A DNA stretch of 33,419 bases, from assembly GCA_022360875.1 (NCBI GenBank), contig JAKSBZ010000379.1, positions 1-33,419 on the forward strand, in the 5' to 3' direction. Position 1 is the first letter of the stretch. The number at the start of each line of letters is the position of its first letter. A program made the translations under genes and the position numbers. This document shows positions 1-7,355 of this stretch, one piece after another. The notes under the pieces were generated by a model. That model ran no database searches and was not told the origin of the DNA. It was given only the letters and a program-made list of their open reading frames with translations. This stretch comes from Cytophagales bacterium. Its GTDB lineage: Bacteria > Bacteroidota > Bacteroidia > Cytophagales > Cyclobacteriaceae.

Positions 1-58
1 ATTCGAACCGCTGTACGAGGTTTTGCAGACCTATGCCTAGCCACTCGGCCACGAGACC
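1..58 (-). tRNA. tRNA-Cys (GCA), cut by the window edge
   Basis: The minus strand reads the 5' part of a tRNA starting GGTCTCG at 58, with anticodon loop CTGCAAA (anticodon GCA) and the start of the T loop. The 3' acceptor strand lies outside the window. Every base present is identical to the complete tRNA-Cys at 133-203, so this is a tandem duplicate. The 74-base spacer between the copies holds a 5-bp hairpin (80-84 with 91-95) that could help processing. Confidence 0.93.
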
Positions 59-132
59 TAATATGCTTTTTTGAATACTCCGGAAGAATATCCGGCAAAC
101 AAAACTTTGCTGTGTATGCATTAAAAAAGCTG

Positions 133-203
133 AGGTCTCGAGCGGATTCGAACCGCTGTACGAGGTTTTGCAGACCTATGCCTAGCCACTCGGCCACGAG
201 ACC
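133..203 (-). tRNA. tRNA-Cys (GCA)
   Basis: A 71-nt cloverleaf on the minus strand. The acceptor stem pairs GGTCTCG with CGAGACC, the anticodon loop is CTGCAAA (anticodon GCA), and the T arm is AGCGG-TTCGAAT-CCGCT. The discriminator base is U, the known identity base of tRNA-Cys. CCA is not encoded (the following bases are CA), unlike in the neighbouring tRNA-Thr. It lies 10 bases after tRNA-Thr and is surely co-transcribed with it. A run of six T follows shortly after the 3' end. Confidence 0.96.
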
Positions 204-213
204 ATCATTTTGG

Positions 214-287
214 AGCCTCCAGTCGGATTCGAACCAACGACCTACTGATTACAAGTCAGTTGCTCTGGCCAGCTGAGCTATGGAGGC
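214..287 (-). tRNA. tRNA-Thr (TGT)
   Basis: A 74-nt cloverleaf on the minus strand. The acceptor stem pairs GCCTCCA with TGGAGGC, the anticodon stem ACTGA/TCAGT encloses loop CTTGTAA (anticodon UGU, reads ACA), and the T loop is TTCGAAT. A genomic CCA follows at 211-213. It is the first tRNA of a Thr-Cys-Cys operon driven from the promoter at 346-376. Confidence 0.96.
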
Positions 288-300
288 AGTCACTGTTGTC

Positions 301-324
301 AAAAAAGGCGTTCTTGCTAACGCC
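301..324 (-). terminator. Terminator-like hairpin in the tRNA operon leader
   Basis: On the minus strand GGCGTT (324-319) pairs with AACGCC (312-307) and is followed directly by six T (306-301). It sits between the tRNA promoter and tRNA-Thr, not after a coding gene, because rpsA has its own terminator at 387-411. A second small hairpin (CCCTT/AAGGG, about 327-341) precedes it. It may attenuate the tRNA operon, mark the end of a very short RNA, or be a processing signal. Confidence 0.5.
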
Positions 325-345
325 ATCCCCTTTCGGAAGGGACTG

Positions 346-376
346 CAAATGTAGGGATTGATTTTTAGAATGCAAA
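346..376 (-). promoter_or_regulatory. Promoter of the tRNA-Thr-Cys-Cys operon
   Basis: The minus strand shows TTTG (376-373), exactly 19 bases, then TACATTTG (353-346). This is a full match to the Bacteroidota -33/-7 promoter. Transcription should start near 341, giving a leader of about 54 bases before tRNA-Thr. Confidence 0.8.
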
Positions 377-386
377 GTTTAGCCAA

Positions 387-411
387 CAAAAAAAGCGCCC
401 TGAGGGCGCTT
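387..411 (-). terminator. rpsA intrinsic terminator
   Basis: AGCGCCC (394-400) pairs with GGGCGCT (404-410) around a 3-base loop. On the minus strand the stem is followed by a T tract (A run at 388-394 on the plus strand). It lies about 33 bases past the rpsA stop codon. Confidence 0.88.
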
Positions 412-443
412 TTCTATTCTATCAGAATCAAAAAACAATTGAA

Positions 444-2213
444 TTATTTTTCGCTTCCGCCTTCCATTTTTTGTTTCAGCTGAGACAACGCGTCGATGTC
501 GCCCAAGGTAGACTTTTCAGCCTCAGAAACTTGCTTGGCAGCCGGCTTCTTAGAAGTCTTTTTCTTAGGAGTTCTCTCTGCTTCCACTTCCTGGAATGTA
601 GCTGTGTGAGAAAGCACAATGCGCTTGTCCTCTTTAGAGAAATCTGTTACTTTGAAGTCCAGCGCTTCACCTACCTCTGCCTGAGATCCGTCTTCCTTCA
701 CCAGGTTTTTAGTAGTAGCGAATCCTTCGATTCCGTACTGAAGCTCGATAACCGCTCCTTTGTCGTTTTTGCTCAAAAGAGTAGCCTTGTGAACAGAACC
801 TTTTGTGAAGATACCTTCGAAAGTATCCCAAGGGTTCTCCTCAAGCTGCTTGTGACCCAAAGCAAGTCTTCTGTTGTCAACGTCAAGCTCAAGAACCTGA
901 ACGTCCAACGTTTCTCCTACTTTCACGAACTCAGACGGATGCTTGATCTTCTTAGTCCAAGAAAGGTCAGATACGTGAACCAAACCGTCGATACCTTCTT
1001 CAAGCTCGATGAACAGACCAAAGTTTGTCAAGTTGCGAACTACACCTGAGTGCTTAGTGCCCACAGCGTATTTCTCCAACAACTCTTTCTTAGTCCAAGG
1101 ATCTTCAGTCAGTTGCTTGATGCCCAAAGACATTTTTCTGTCCTCGCGGTCCAAAGTAAGAACTACTGCTTCCAGCTTGTCGCCGATTTTGATGAAATCC
1201 TGAGGATTTCTCAAGTGCTGCGACCAAGACATTTCAGAAACGTGGATCAAGCCTTCAACTCCCGGAAGGATTTCGAGGAACGCACCGTAGTCAGCAACGT
1301 TAACGATTTTACCTTCCACTTTAGAACCTACCTGAAGCTCTTCGGCCAAAGAATCCCATGGATGAGGAGTCAGCTGCTTCATACCAAGAGAGATACGCTT
1401 CTTGTTGTCATCAAAATCAAGAACTACAACGTTCACTTTCTGATCCAAGTTAAGCACTTCTTCCGGATGAGAAATACGTCCCCAAGAGATGTCAGTAATG
1501 TGAAGCAATCCGTCTACACCACCCAAGTCGATGAATACACCGAAGTTGGTCATGTTCTTGATAACGCCTTCCAGCACCTGACCTCTTTCCAGGTTGTTAA
1601 GAATCTCAGCTTTTTGCTTCTCAAGGTCTTTCTCGATAAGCACTTTGTGAGAAACTACAACGTTGTCGTTCGCGTGGTTGATTTTCACAACCTTAACTTC
1701 CATTTTCTTACCAACGAAAACGTCGAAGTCACGGATCGGCTTAACGTCGATCTGAGAACCTGGCAAGAACGCCTCAACACCGTAGATGTCAACGATCAAA
1801 CCACCTTTGGTTCTTCTCTTAACAACACCTTCGATCACTGAATCTTCAGCCAGAGCACCTTCGATTTGCTCCCAGGCTTTTACAATCTTCGCCTTGCGAC
1901 GAGAAAGCACCAATTGACCTTGCGCGTTTTCCTGCTCTTCGATGTAAACCTCTACTTCGTCTCCTACTTTCAGATCTGGAGTATCGCGGAATTCAGTAGC
2001 AGAAACCAATCCGTCAGATTTGAAACCGATGTTCAAAACAACGTCACGGTCGTTCACCGCTACAACGATTCCTTTAACAACTTCCTTCTCGTGAACTTCA
2101 TTCAGAGTGCCGTCGTAAAGCTTTTCCATTTCAGCTCTTTGCTCAGCTGAATAGCCTTCACCGAAACCAGACGTTTCAAACGCGTCCCAGTCAAATTCTT
2201 CTGTATGTGCCAT
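444..2213 (-). CDS. rpsA: 30S ribosomal protein S1
   Basis: This 589-residue protein binds mRNA on the small ribosomal subunit. Six S1 RNA-binding domains can be read at about residues 44-105, 124-190, 211-277, 296-364, 383-453 and 470-536. Domains 3-5 carry the typical NFGVF/GLxH pattern and are separated by HPWD, DPWT and NPWD linkers. The tail is lysine-rich and ends in the conserved LGDIDALSQLKQKME-type segment. The reading frame stays open 40 codons further upstream, but I choose the ATG at 2213 because the MAHTEEFDWD start matches the family and the upstream part looks like untranslated leader. No Shine-Dalgarno sequence is present; the bases before the ATG are A/T only (TATAATTATT), as usual in this phylum. 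It is a single-gene unit with its own promoter and terminator. Confidence 0.97.
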   Translation of the reverse strand: MAHTEEFDWDAFETSGFGEGYSAEQRAEMEKLYDGTLNEVHEKEVVKGIVVAVNDRDVVLNIGFKSDGLVSATEFRDTPDLKVGDEVEVYIEEQENAQGQLVLSRRKAKIVKAWEQIEGALAEDSVIEGVVKRRTKGGLIVDIYGVEAFLPGSQIDVKPIRDFDVFVGKKMEVKVVKINHANDNVVVSHKVLIEKDLEKQKAEILNNLERGQVLEGVIKNMTNFGVFIDLGGVDGLLHITDISWGRISHPEEVLNLDQKVNVVVLDFDDNKKRISLGMKQLTPHPWDSLAEELQVGSKVEGKIVNVADYGAFLEILPGVEGLIHVSEMSWSQHLRNPQDFIKIGDKLEAVVLTLDREDRKMSLGIKQLTEDPWTKKELLEKYAVGTKHSGVVRNLTNFGLFIELEEGIDGLVHVSDLSWTKKIKHPSEFVKVGETLDVQVLELDVDNRRLALGHKQLEENPWDTFEGIFTKGSVHKATLLSKNDKGAVIELQYGIEGFATTKNLVKEDGSQAEVGEALDFKVTDFSKEDKRIVLSHTATFQEVEAERTPKKKTSKKPAAKQVSEAEKSTLGDIDALSQLKQKMEGGSEK

Positions 2214-2303
2214 AATAATTATAAACTGCTCTGTAGTACAACCCAACGTAGAGCAATCGGTTGAGCCTTTTAGTGAAACATTTCCGCGTTTTTCGCGGAC
2301 TCG

Positions 2304-2334
2304 CAAAGGTAGCAAGATTTTGACACGATTCAAA
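2304..2334 (-). promoter_or_regulatory. rpsA promoter
   Basis: The minus strand shows TTTG (2334-2331), 19 bases, then TACCTTTG (2311-2304), the full Bacteroidota -33/-7 form. The predicted start near 2299 gives a leader of about 86 bases. Because this leader contains the open reading frame upstream of ATG 2213, the promoter also supports the shorter start: the longer start at 2333 would lie upstream of the transcript. Confidence 0.8.
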
Positions 2335-2739
2335 ACCGCTGACCATCAATCCGCTACACAAATACGCCGCTTTCCGCAAAGAAACCATGCTCATCCAGCG
2401 CTTTTCTTACAACTCTCAGTATGCAGACAACACTTCTCTTGATTTTCCCGGACAAACTCCCAACACCGCAAATTACAAGAACTGATTGCTTACCGCACGC
2501 AACTCCCTTAAACCAGCACACCCCGCCTAAGCCCCGAGCCGAACAGTAGTTTTTCATCTTTTATACTGAAAAACTTCCCGCAAAAGCATGTCAAGAATTT
2601 CAGTCCCGCAACTGTTTTTAGTCATTATTACAGCAACACTCCTGAAAAATATTTTTTTGTTCGCCTATTTTTTAAGAAATTTGAATCCTTTCGCTGCTTT
2701 AACGCGAAACTCAAAGAAGTGAACATTTATACTCTGAAT
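2335..2739. other. rpsA-dnaA divergent intergenic region
   Basis: I see no convincing gene here; a 67-codon minus-strand frame at 2354-2557 has no protein-like features. The last 100 bases are A/T-rich with T runs, and a small TTCGC/GCGAA hairpin lies in the presumed dnaA leader (about 2689-2707). No TTATCCACA-type DnaA box was seen, so I do not call a replication origin. A GAAATTTG at 2676-2683 is one base from a -7 box but lacks a properly spaced TTTG. Confidence 0.5.
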
Positions 2740-4143
2740 ATGCAACTCGACTGTCATTCGGTTTGGCTAAAATGCTTGGCGTTTATCAAGGACAACATCG
2801 GAGAACAAAGTTTCGAAACTTGGTTTGCACCGATCAAGCCCACAAGACTGGAAAACCACGTGTTGACCATCCAAGTCCCCAGCCAATTTTTTTACGAGTA
2901 TCTGGAAGAACATTACGTGTTCCTTCTTAGAACAGCCATCGACAAAGAGCTGGGAAAAAACTGGAAACTGGAGTACTCGGTAGTAGTTGACAACGGCAAC
3001 CAGTCCAACCAGCCCTACACCGTCAATATGCCGAACAAGTCGAAAAGAGCAGGACAAAAAGAATACACCAGCCCGTTTCAGCTAAAAGCCATTGACGAGA
3101 ATTTTCAGGAGTCGAATCTGAATTCACAGTACACGTTTGAAAACTACATCGAAGGAGACTGCAACCGACTGGCACGCTCTGCAGGATTTGCCGTAGCGCA
3201 AAAGCCCGGCATCACTTCGTTCAACCCTCTTATGGTTTACGGAGGCGTTGGACTCGGAAAAACGCATTTGGTGCAAGCCATCGGAAATGAAATCAAAAAC
3301 AATCTCGAACTGAGCAACAAGTTCATCCTGTACGTTTCATCCGAAAAGTTCACCAACCAGTTCATTGAAGCGCTTAAAACAAACCGCCTTCAGGAATTTC
3401 AGAATTTCTACCTTCAGGTAGACGTGCTCATCCTGGACGATGTGCAGTTTCTGGCCGGAAAAGAAAAAACACAGGAAATGTTTTTTCACATCTTCAACCA
3501 CCTGCACCAAAGCGGCAAGCAGATCATAATGACCAGCGACTGTCCGCCCCGAGACCTGATGGGACTGCAGGAACGTCTGCTTTCTCGTTTCAAATGGGGA
3601 CTTACCGCCGACCTGCAGCAACCCGACTTCGAAACGAGAATCGCCATTATCGAACGCAAAATGCAAGCTGACGGAATCAATGTGCCTCAAAACGTTATTG
3701 AATACCTCGCTCACACGATCGACACCAACATCCGGGAGCTCGAAGGGGTATTGATTTCATTAATTGCACAGGCCTCTCTCGTCAGACAAGACCTTGACCT
3801 GAACCTTGCCAAACGCACACTGAAACACGTTGTGAACAATGTTGACGCCGATGTCAGCATCGAAAGCATACAAAACACCGTTGCCGAACACTTCAACCTG
3901 ACGGTGAGCGACCTAAAAGCCAAGTCAAGGAAAAAAGAACTAGTTACCGCCAGACAGATCGCCATGTATTTTGCGAAGGAATTTACCGAACACTCGCTGA
4001 AATCCATCGGCTACCACTTCGGAGGAAGAGACCACAGCACGGTTATTCATGCCGTCCAGTCAGTCAATGACATCATTACAGAAAACACCGACCTGAAGCC
4101 AGACGTGCTGGCCATCGAGAAAAAATTAAAATTCAAGGAATAA
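2740..4143 (+). CDS. dnaA: Chromosomal replication initiator DnaA
   Basis: DnaA is the AAA+ ATPase that opens the replication origin. At 467 residues it is normal for the family. Domain I is residues 1-80, followed by a polar linker (85-125). The ATPase domain has Walker A GGVGLGKT (168-175), Walker B LILDD (230-234) and the RLLSRF arginine-finger region (279-284). The C-terminal DNA-binding domain ends with the signature GGRDHSTV (428-435). A GTG at 2719 in the same frame would add seven residues. I choose the ATG at 2740 because MQLDCHSVWxKCL matches the usual Bacteroidota N-terminus. The gene stands alone, diverging from rpsA and converging with rnc; its stop codon lies next to the T tract of the rnc terminator. 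Confidence 0.97.
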   Translation: MQLDCHSVWLKCLAFIKDNIGEQSFETWFAPIKPTRLENHVLTIQVPSQFFYEYLEEHYVFLLRTAIDKELGKNWKLEYSVVVDNGNQSNQPYTVNMPNKSKRAGQKEYTSPFQLKAIDENFQESNLNSQYTFENYIEGDCNRLARSAGFAVAQKPGITSFNPLMVYGGVGLGKTHLVQAIGNEIKNNLELSNKFILYVSSEKFTNQFIEALKTNRLQEFQNFYLQVDVLILDDVQFLAGKEKTQEMFFHIFNHLHQSGKQIIMTSDCPPRDLMGLQERLLSRFKWGLTADLQQPDFETRIAIIERKMQADGINVPQNVIEYLAHTIDTNIRELEGVLISLIAQASLVRQDLDLNLAKRTLKHVVNNVDADVSIESIQNTVAEHFNLTVSDLKAKSRKKELVTARQIAMYFAKEFTEHSLKSIGYHFGGRDHSTVIHAVQSVNDIITENTDLKPDVLAIEKKLKFKE

Positions 4144-4174
4144 AAAAAAGCGCAAATTCTCACAGACTTTGCGC
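4142..4174 (-). terminator. rnc operon terminator, overlapping the dnaA stop
   Basis: GCGCAAA (4150-4156) pairs with TTTGCGC (4168-4174). On the minus strand eight T follow the stem (4149-4142), a strong terminator for acpP-fabF-rnc. On the plus strand the stem has only a T-poor tail, so dnaA ends less efficiently here. The T tract overlaps the dnaA stop codon (4141-4143). Confidence 0.85.
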
Positions 4175-4209
4175 ACCTCATATTCCTTTAGCTGGATTTT
4201 GCCGGCAGG

Positions 4210-4950
4210 CTATTCTTTCAGCTGCCCCACGGCAATCAGTCCGCGCCGAGCAGCATCCTGTTCCGCCTTCTTTTTACTAAGCCCCATCCCTTTGGCGATC
4301 GCCTTTTCATCCAAGTACACCTCAGACACAAACTCCTTGAAATGCCGGCCGGATTTCACCTCGACAATTTCAAACCGAATCTGCTTACGCTCCTGGTGCG
4401 CCCATTCGATTAACTGGCTCTTGTTGTTAGGATTGTTTTTCACAACCTGCTCCAAATCCAGGTGACGCAAAAGCTTTCTAACAATAAACTGTCGGCACTT
4501 TTTCTGCCCCCTGTCCAGATAAATCGCACCGATAAGCGCCTCCAGACAATCTCCGTTCAGCGACTTAAAAGACTGTGCATGCTTTCGAGACTGATTATAC
4601 TCCACAATATGGTTTAATCCAATCTTAACCGCCAGCTGATTCAAAGATTCTCTGTTCACTATTCGGGAGCGGATTTCGGTAAGAAACCCCTCCTCTTTGT
4701 ACGGGTATTTTTTAAACAGATATTCAGCCACGATCATCCCCAGCACCGCATCACCCAGGTACTCCAAGCGCTCGTTCGACTCCTTAAGCCCTTTGGTATT
4801 TTCCCTGGCAATAGATGTGTGCTTCACAGCCAACCGAAATAAAGATAAATTTAAAGGCTTAAACCCGACAATCTGTTCGATTGCCCGCTTAAGCCTTCTA
4901 TCTTTTTCTGAACTGAAAATATAAAAAGGAAAAACCCTCTTAATCCACAA
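4210..4950 (-). CDS. rnc: Ribonuclease III
   Basis: This double-strand-specific endoribonuclease processes rRNA precursors and structured mRNAs. The 246 residues include the RNase III signature NERLEYLGDAVL (59-70), with the metal-binding Glu/Asp residues, and the second catalytic segment DCLEALIGAIYLD. The C-terminal double-stranded RNA-binding domain is about residues 175-243 and ends with the KKKAEQDAARRGL helix. The gene follows fabF by 19 bases and closes the acpP-fabF-rnc operon, an arrangement common in bacteria. The first 15 residues (MWIKRVFPFYIF) are hydrophobic and poorly conserved; the start could be slightly further in. Confidence 0.96.
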   Translation of the reverse strand: MWIKRVFPFYIFSSEKDRRLKRAIEQIVGFKPLNLSLFRLAVKHTSIARENTKGLKESNERLEYLGDAVLGMIVAEYLFKKYPYKEEGFLTEIRSRIVNRESLNQLAVKIGLNHIVEYNQSRKHAQSFKSLNGDCLEALIGAIYLDRGQKKCRQFIVRKLLRHLDLEQVVKNNPNNKSQLIEWAHQERKQIRFEIVEVKSGRHFKEFVSEVYLDEKAIAKGMGLSKKKAEQDAARRGLIAVGQLKE

Positions 4951-4969
4951 AATACTATCTTTTTATATT

Positions 4970-6217
4970 TTACAACTCTTTAAAAATCACGGAGAAATTA
5001 TGTCCGCCAAATCCAAATGTATTGTTCATGACAGCCCGAATCTTTCTACTCTCCGCCTTGTTGAACGTGAGCTTTAGTTTCGGATCAATTTCCGGATCAT
5101 CCACTTCATGATTAATCGTCGGAGGCACAATCTGATCTCTCATCGCCAGTATGCTGGCAATTGACTCAACTGCACCCGCCGCACCCAACAAATGTCCGGT
5201 CATGGATTTAGTCGAACTGATGTTCAGCTCATATGCATGCTCGCCAAACACCTTCTGAACAGCCTTCAGCTCAGCCACATCACCCGGCGGAGTTGAAGTT
5301 CCGTGCACATTGATGTAGTCGATATCTTCAGGCTTCATGCCGGCATCCGCCAAAGCGTTTTCCATCACCTTCACAACTCCTTCTCCTTCCGGATGCGGTG
5401 CAGTCAGATGATAAGCATCAGCCGAAGCGCCGCCGCCTACCACTTCGCAGTAGATCTTGGCTCCGCGTGCCTTTGCGTGTTCATACTCTTCCAAAATCAG
5501 CGCGCCTGCACCTTCTCCAAGCACAAAGCCATCACGCTCCTTATCGAAAGGCCTTGAAGCCGTTTCGGGCGAATCATTGCGCGAAGAAATCGCTTTCATA
5601 GCGCTGAAACCGCCTATACCGCCTTCGGTCACCGAAGCTTCCGAGCCACCGGACACCATAATATCAGCCTTTCCGCATCTAATGTAGTCGAAGGCCGCAA
5701 TCAGGGCATTGGTAGAAGAAGCACAGGCCGACACGGTCGCATAATTGGCAGCTTTCAGCCCAAATCTTATCGAAATCTGGCCAGCCGCAATATCTGCGAT
5801 CATTTTCGGTATAAAAAATGGATTAAAGCGGGGGACTCCGCCGCTTTTTGCGTAGGCCTTCATCTCCTCCTGGAAAGTGTAAAGCCCACCAATTCCAGAT
5901 CCCCAGATTACACCGGCGCGGTCTGGATTATATTTTTCCGAGTCCAAGTCGGCGTCTGCAAAAGCCTGAACACTCGCCGCTATGGCATACTGCGTAAAAG
6001 GGTCCATTTTTCGGACTTCCTTTTTCGGAATATACTCCAACGGATCGAAGTTCTTTACTTCACAGGCAAACCGAGACTTAAACTTCTCTGCGTCAAATTT
6101 TGTAATAGGACCCGCGCCACTCACTCCGTTCTTCAGGTTCGCCCAATATTCATCAACCGAGTTTCCCAGCGGTGTAAGTGCCCCAAGTCCTGTTACTACT
6201 ACTCTTCTCAAATTCAT
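4970..6217 (-). CDS. fabF: 3-oxoacyl-[acyl-carrier-protein] synthase II
   Basis: FabF condenses malonyl-ACP with acyl-ACP to lengthen fatty acids. The 415-residue protein has the thiolase-fold active site: nucleophile Cys165 in TVSACASSTNA, His305 in NVHGTSTPPGD, Lys337 in STKSMTGH, and His342. The C-terminal NNTFGFGGHN glycine-rich segment (398-407) is typical of KAS II. The ATG start gives MNLRRVVVTGLG, the usual N-terminus. It lies 33 bases after acpP, whose product is its substrate carrier. Confidence 0.97.
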   Translation of the reverse strand: MNLRRVVVTGLGALTPLGNSVDEYWANLKNGVSGAGPITKFDAEKFKSRFACEVKNFDPLEYIPKKEVRKMDPFTQYAIAASVQAFADADLDSEKYNPDRAGVIWGSGIGGLYTFQEEMKAYAKSGGVPRFNPFFIPKMIADIAAGQISIRFGLKAANYATVSACASSTNALIAAFDYIRCGKADIMVSGGSEASVTEGGIGGFSAMKAISSRNDSPETASRPFDKERDGFVLGEGAGALILEEYEHAKARGAKIYCEVVGGGASADAYHLTAPHPEGEGVVKVMENALADAGMKPEDIDYINVHGTSTPPGDVAELKAVQKVFGEHAYELNISSTKSMTGHLLGAAGAVESIASILAMRDQIVPPTINHEVDDPEIDPKLKLTFNKAESRKIRAVMNNTFGFGGHNFSVIFKEL

Positions 6218-6250
6218 AAATGAATTTTGAAGTTGAACTTAATTTAAAAA

Positions 6251-6487
6251 TTAGTTTACGTTCTCTTCCAAATAAGAGATCGCATCCCCAACCGTAGCGA
6301 TGTTCTCCGCTTGGTCATCAGGAATTGAAGTGTTGAATTCTTTTTCGAATTCCATGATCAACTCTACAGTATCCAAAGAATCCGCTCCCAAATCGTTAGT
6401 AAAACTTGCCTCTGGAGTTACTTCTGACTCCTCAACACCTAACTTATCAATGATAATTTCCTTTACTTTCTGTGCAATTTCAGACAT
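6251..6487 (-). CDS. acpP: Acyl carrier protein
   Basis: This 78-residue acidic carrier holds growing fatty acids on a phosphopantetheine arm. The attachment serine is Ser37 in the [14 protein letters not shown] motif. The length and the [18 protein letters not shown] start are standard. The frame is open 21 codons further upstream, but that stretch is unlike ACP and the ATG at 6487 is clearly correct. First gene of the acpP-fabF-rnc operon. Confidence 0.97.
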   Translation of the reverse strand: MSEIAQKVKEIIIDKLGVEESEVTPEASFTNDLGADSLDTVELIMEFEKEFNTSIPDDQAENIATVGDAISYLEENVN

Positions 6488-6515
6488 TGTACTATTTTTT
6501 TGATTCAACTCGATG

Positions 6516-6547
6516 CAAAGAAATAGATTTCCTTTAATAATGTCAAA
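6516..6547 (-). promoter_or_regulatory. Possible acpP promoter
   Basis: The minus strand shows TTTG (6547-6544), 20 bases, then TTTCTTTG (6523-6516). This differs from the TTTG-N19-TAnnTTTG form by one base in the -7 box and one base of spacing. The position, about 29 bases before the acpP start, is right, but the match is weak. Confidence 0.35.
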
Positions 6548-6790
6548 CAAATCAGCGTAATCTTATCCCTCGGCTTCAGGCCGGCTCCAACATGCAGTTC
6601 CCTGCGGTTATCCACCAATCACGCTAACAATCACCCGGTTACGGACCACGCCGCATCAAAATCCCCTCTCCCAAGTTTTTATTTTTTTTAAACCTTTGCA
6701 ATTTTTAAAAAATCACCTCTTCTGTCCTGCCAATCAAGAAAGGTTTGTCCCGGCACGTGTACGCTTGCCGCCGCTTAAAGAAAAATTCAT
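6548..6790. other. Intergenic region between divergent acpP and the IPExxxVDY gene
   Basis: I find no gene in this stretch. It has a G+C-richer part (about 6570-6665) followed by an A/T-rich part with long T and A runs. A TTATCCACC at 6608-6616 is one base from a DnaA box but stands alone. Confidence 0.4.
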
Positions 6791-6821
6791 TTTGTTCAAA
6801 ATATTAAAATATATACTTTTG
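6791..6821 (+). promoter_or_regulatory. Promoter of the IPExxxVDY-pyk operon
   Basis: TTTG (6791-6794), exactly 19 bases, then TACTTTTG (6814-6821): a full Bacteroidota -33/-7 match. Transcription should start near 6826, leaving a leader of about 100 bases before the first ATG at 6929. This makes longer starts of the first gene (such as 6821) unlikely. Confidence 0.78.
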
Positions 6822-6928
6822 TGGGAAAATCAGCTAATAGACACAACCTTAGGGAAGGTAACAGCTCAAAAACAACCCGTCGCTTTCAGGCAAAGCGGCC
6901 GTTCGGTTTGTTATTTTTACAATCGGTT

Positions 6929-7348
6929 ATGAGAAAATTGGAACAGACCTATCAACTCTACGACTTTCATCTAACTGGAATAGTTGCCAACGCTAAGGAC
7001 TATCGGCTTGCATGGTATTTAAATAAGGAACTGCGAGCGCGTTTTCAGAAAATCTCTGATTCTGTTCTCTCAACAAAAGGAATTTCTTTTGCGTTCTCCT
7101 CCTTTAGCGCAAAGAGCCAATGGGGAGAAATCAGGCTCTTAAAAAACCGGTCCTACACTACGGACAACCAGACGGCTTACTTATTGCCCGAACTAAATAC
7201 CTTCGATTACGTGGTTATCCTGCCACGTCAAAACAAACTGGAGGCTTATGACCAGTTCATACGGTGCCTGGGCCGTATCAAGGTCATTCAGTTTGTAAAA
7301 CCGTTGGATATTAACCACGTTAAGTCAAAAGAGAATTTAATACTTTAA
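6929..7348 (+). CDS. IPExxxVDY family protein
   Basis: This 139-residue cytoplasmic protein belongs to a Bacteroidota family of unknown function named for a conserved IPExxxVDY motif. Here the motif reads LPELNTFDY (86-94), so Ile is replaced by Leu and Val by Phe, followed by a short beta strand YVVIL. The N-terminal part resembles DFxLxGIxxxxxDYRLAWxLN, also typical. I choose ATG 6929 because family members begin close to this point and the promoter predicts a start near 6826. It lies 7 bases before pyk and is co-transcribed with it, an arrangement I recall from other Bacteroidota; the link to pyruvate kinase is unexplained. Confidence 0.85.
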   Translation: MRKLEQTYQLYDFHLTGIVANAKDYRLAWYLNKELRARFQKISDSVLSTKGISFAFSSFSAKSQWGEIRLLKNRSYTTDNQTAYLLPELNTFDYVVILPRQNKLEAYDQFIRCLGRIKVIQFVKPLDINHVKSKENLIL

Positions 7349-7355
7349 TCACTTC

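Noticed and set aside
2214..2739. Possible origin next to dnaA
   Set aside because: No DnaA box on either strand, despite A/T-rich sequence.
6548..6790. Possible replication origin: TTATCCACC at 6608 beside an A/T-rich stretch near dnaA
   Set aside because: Only one near-consensus DnaA box was found; an origin needs a cluster. TTATCCCTC at about 6566 matches only in part.
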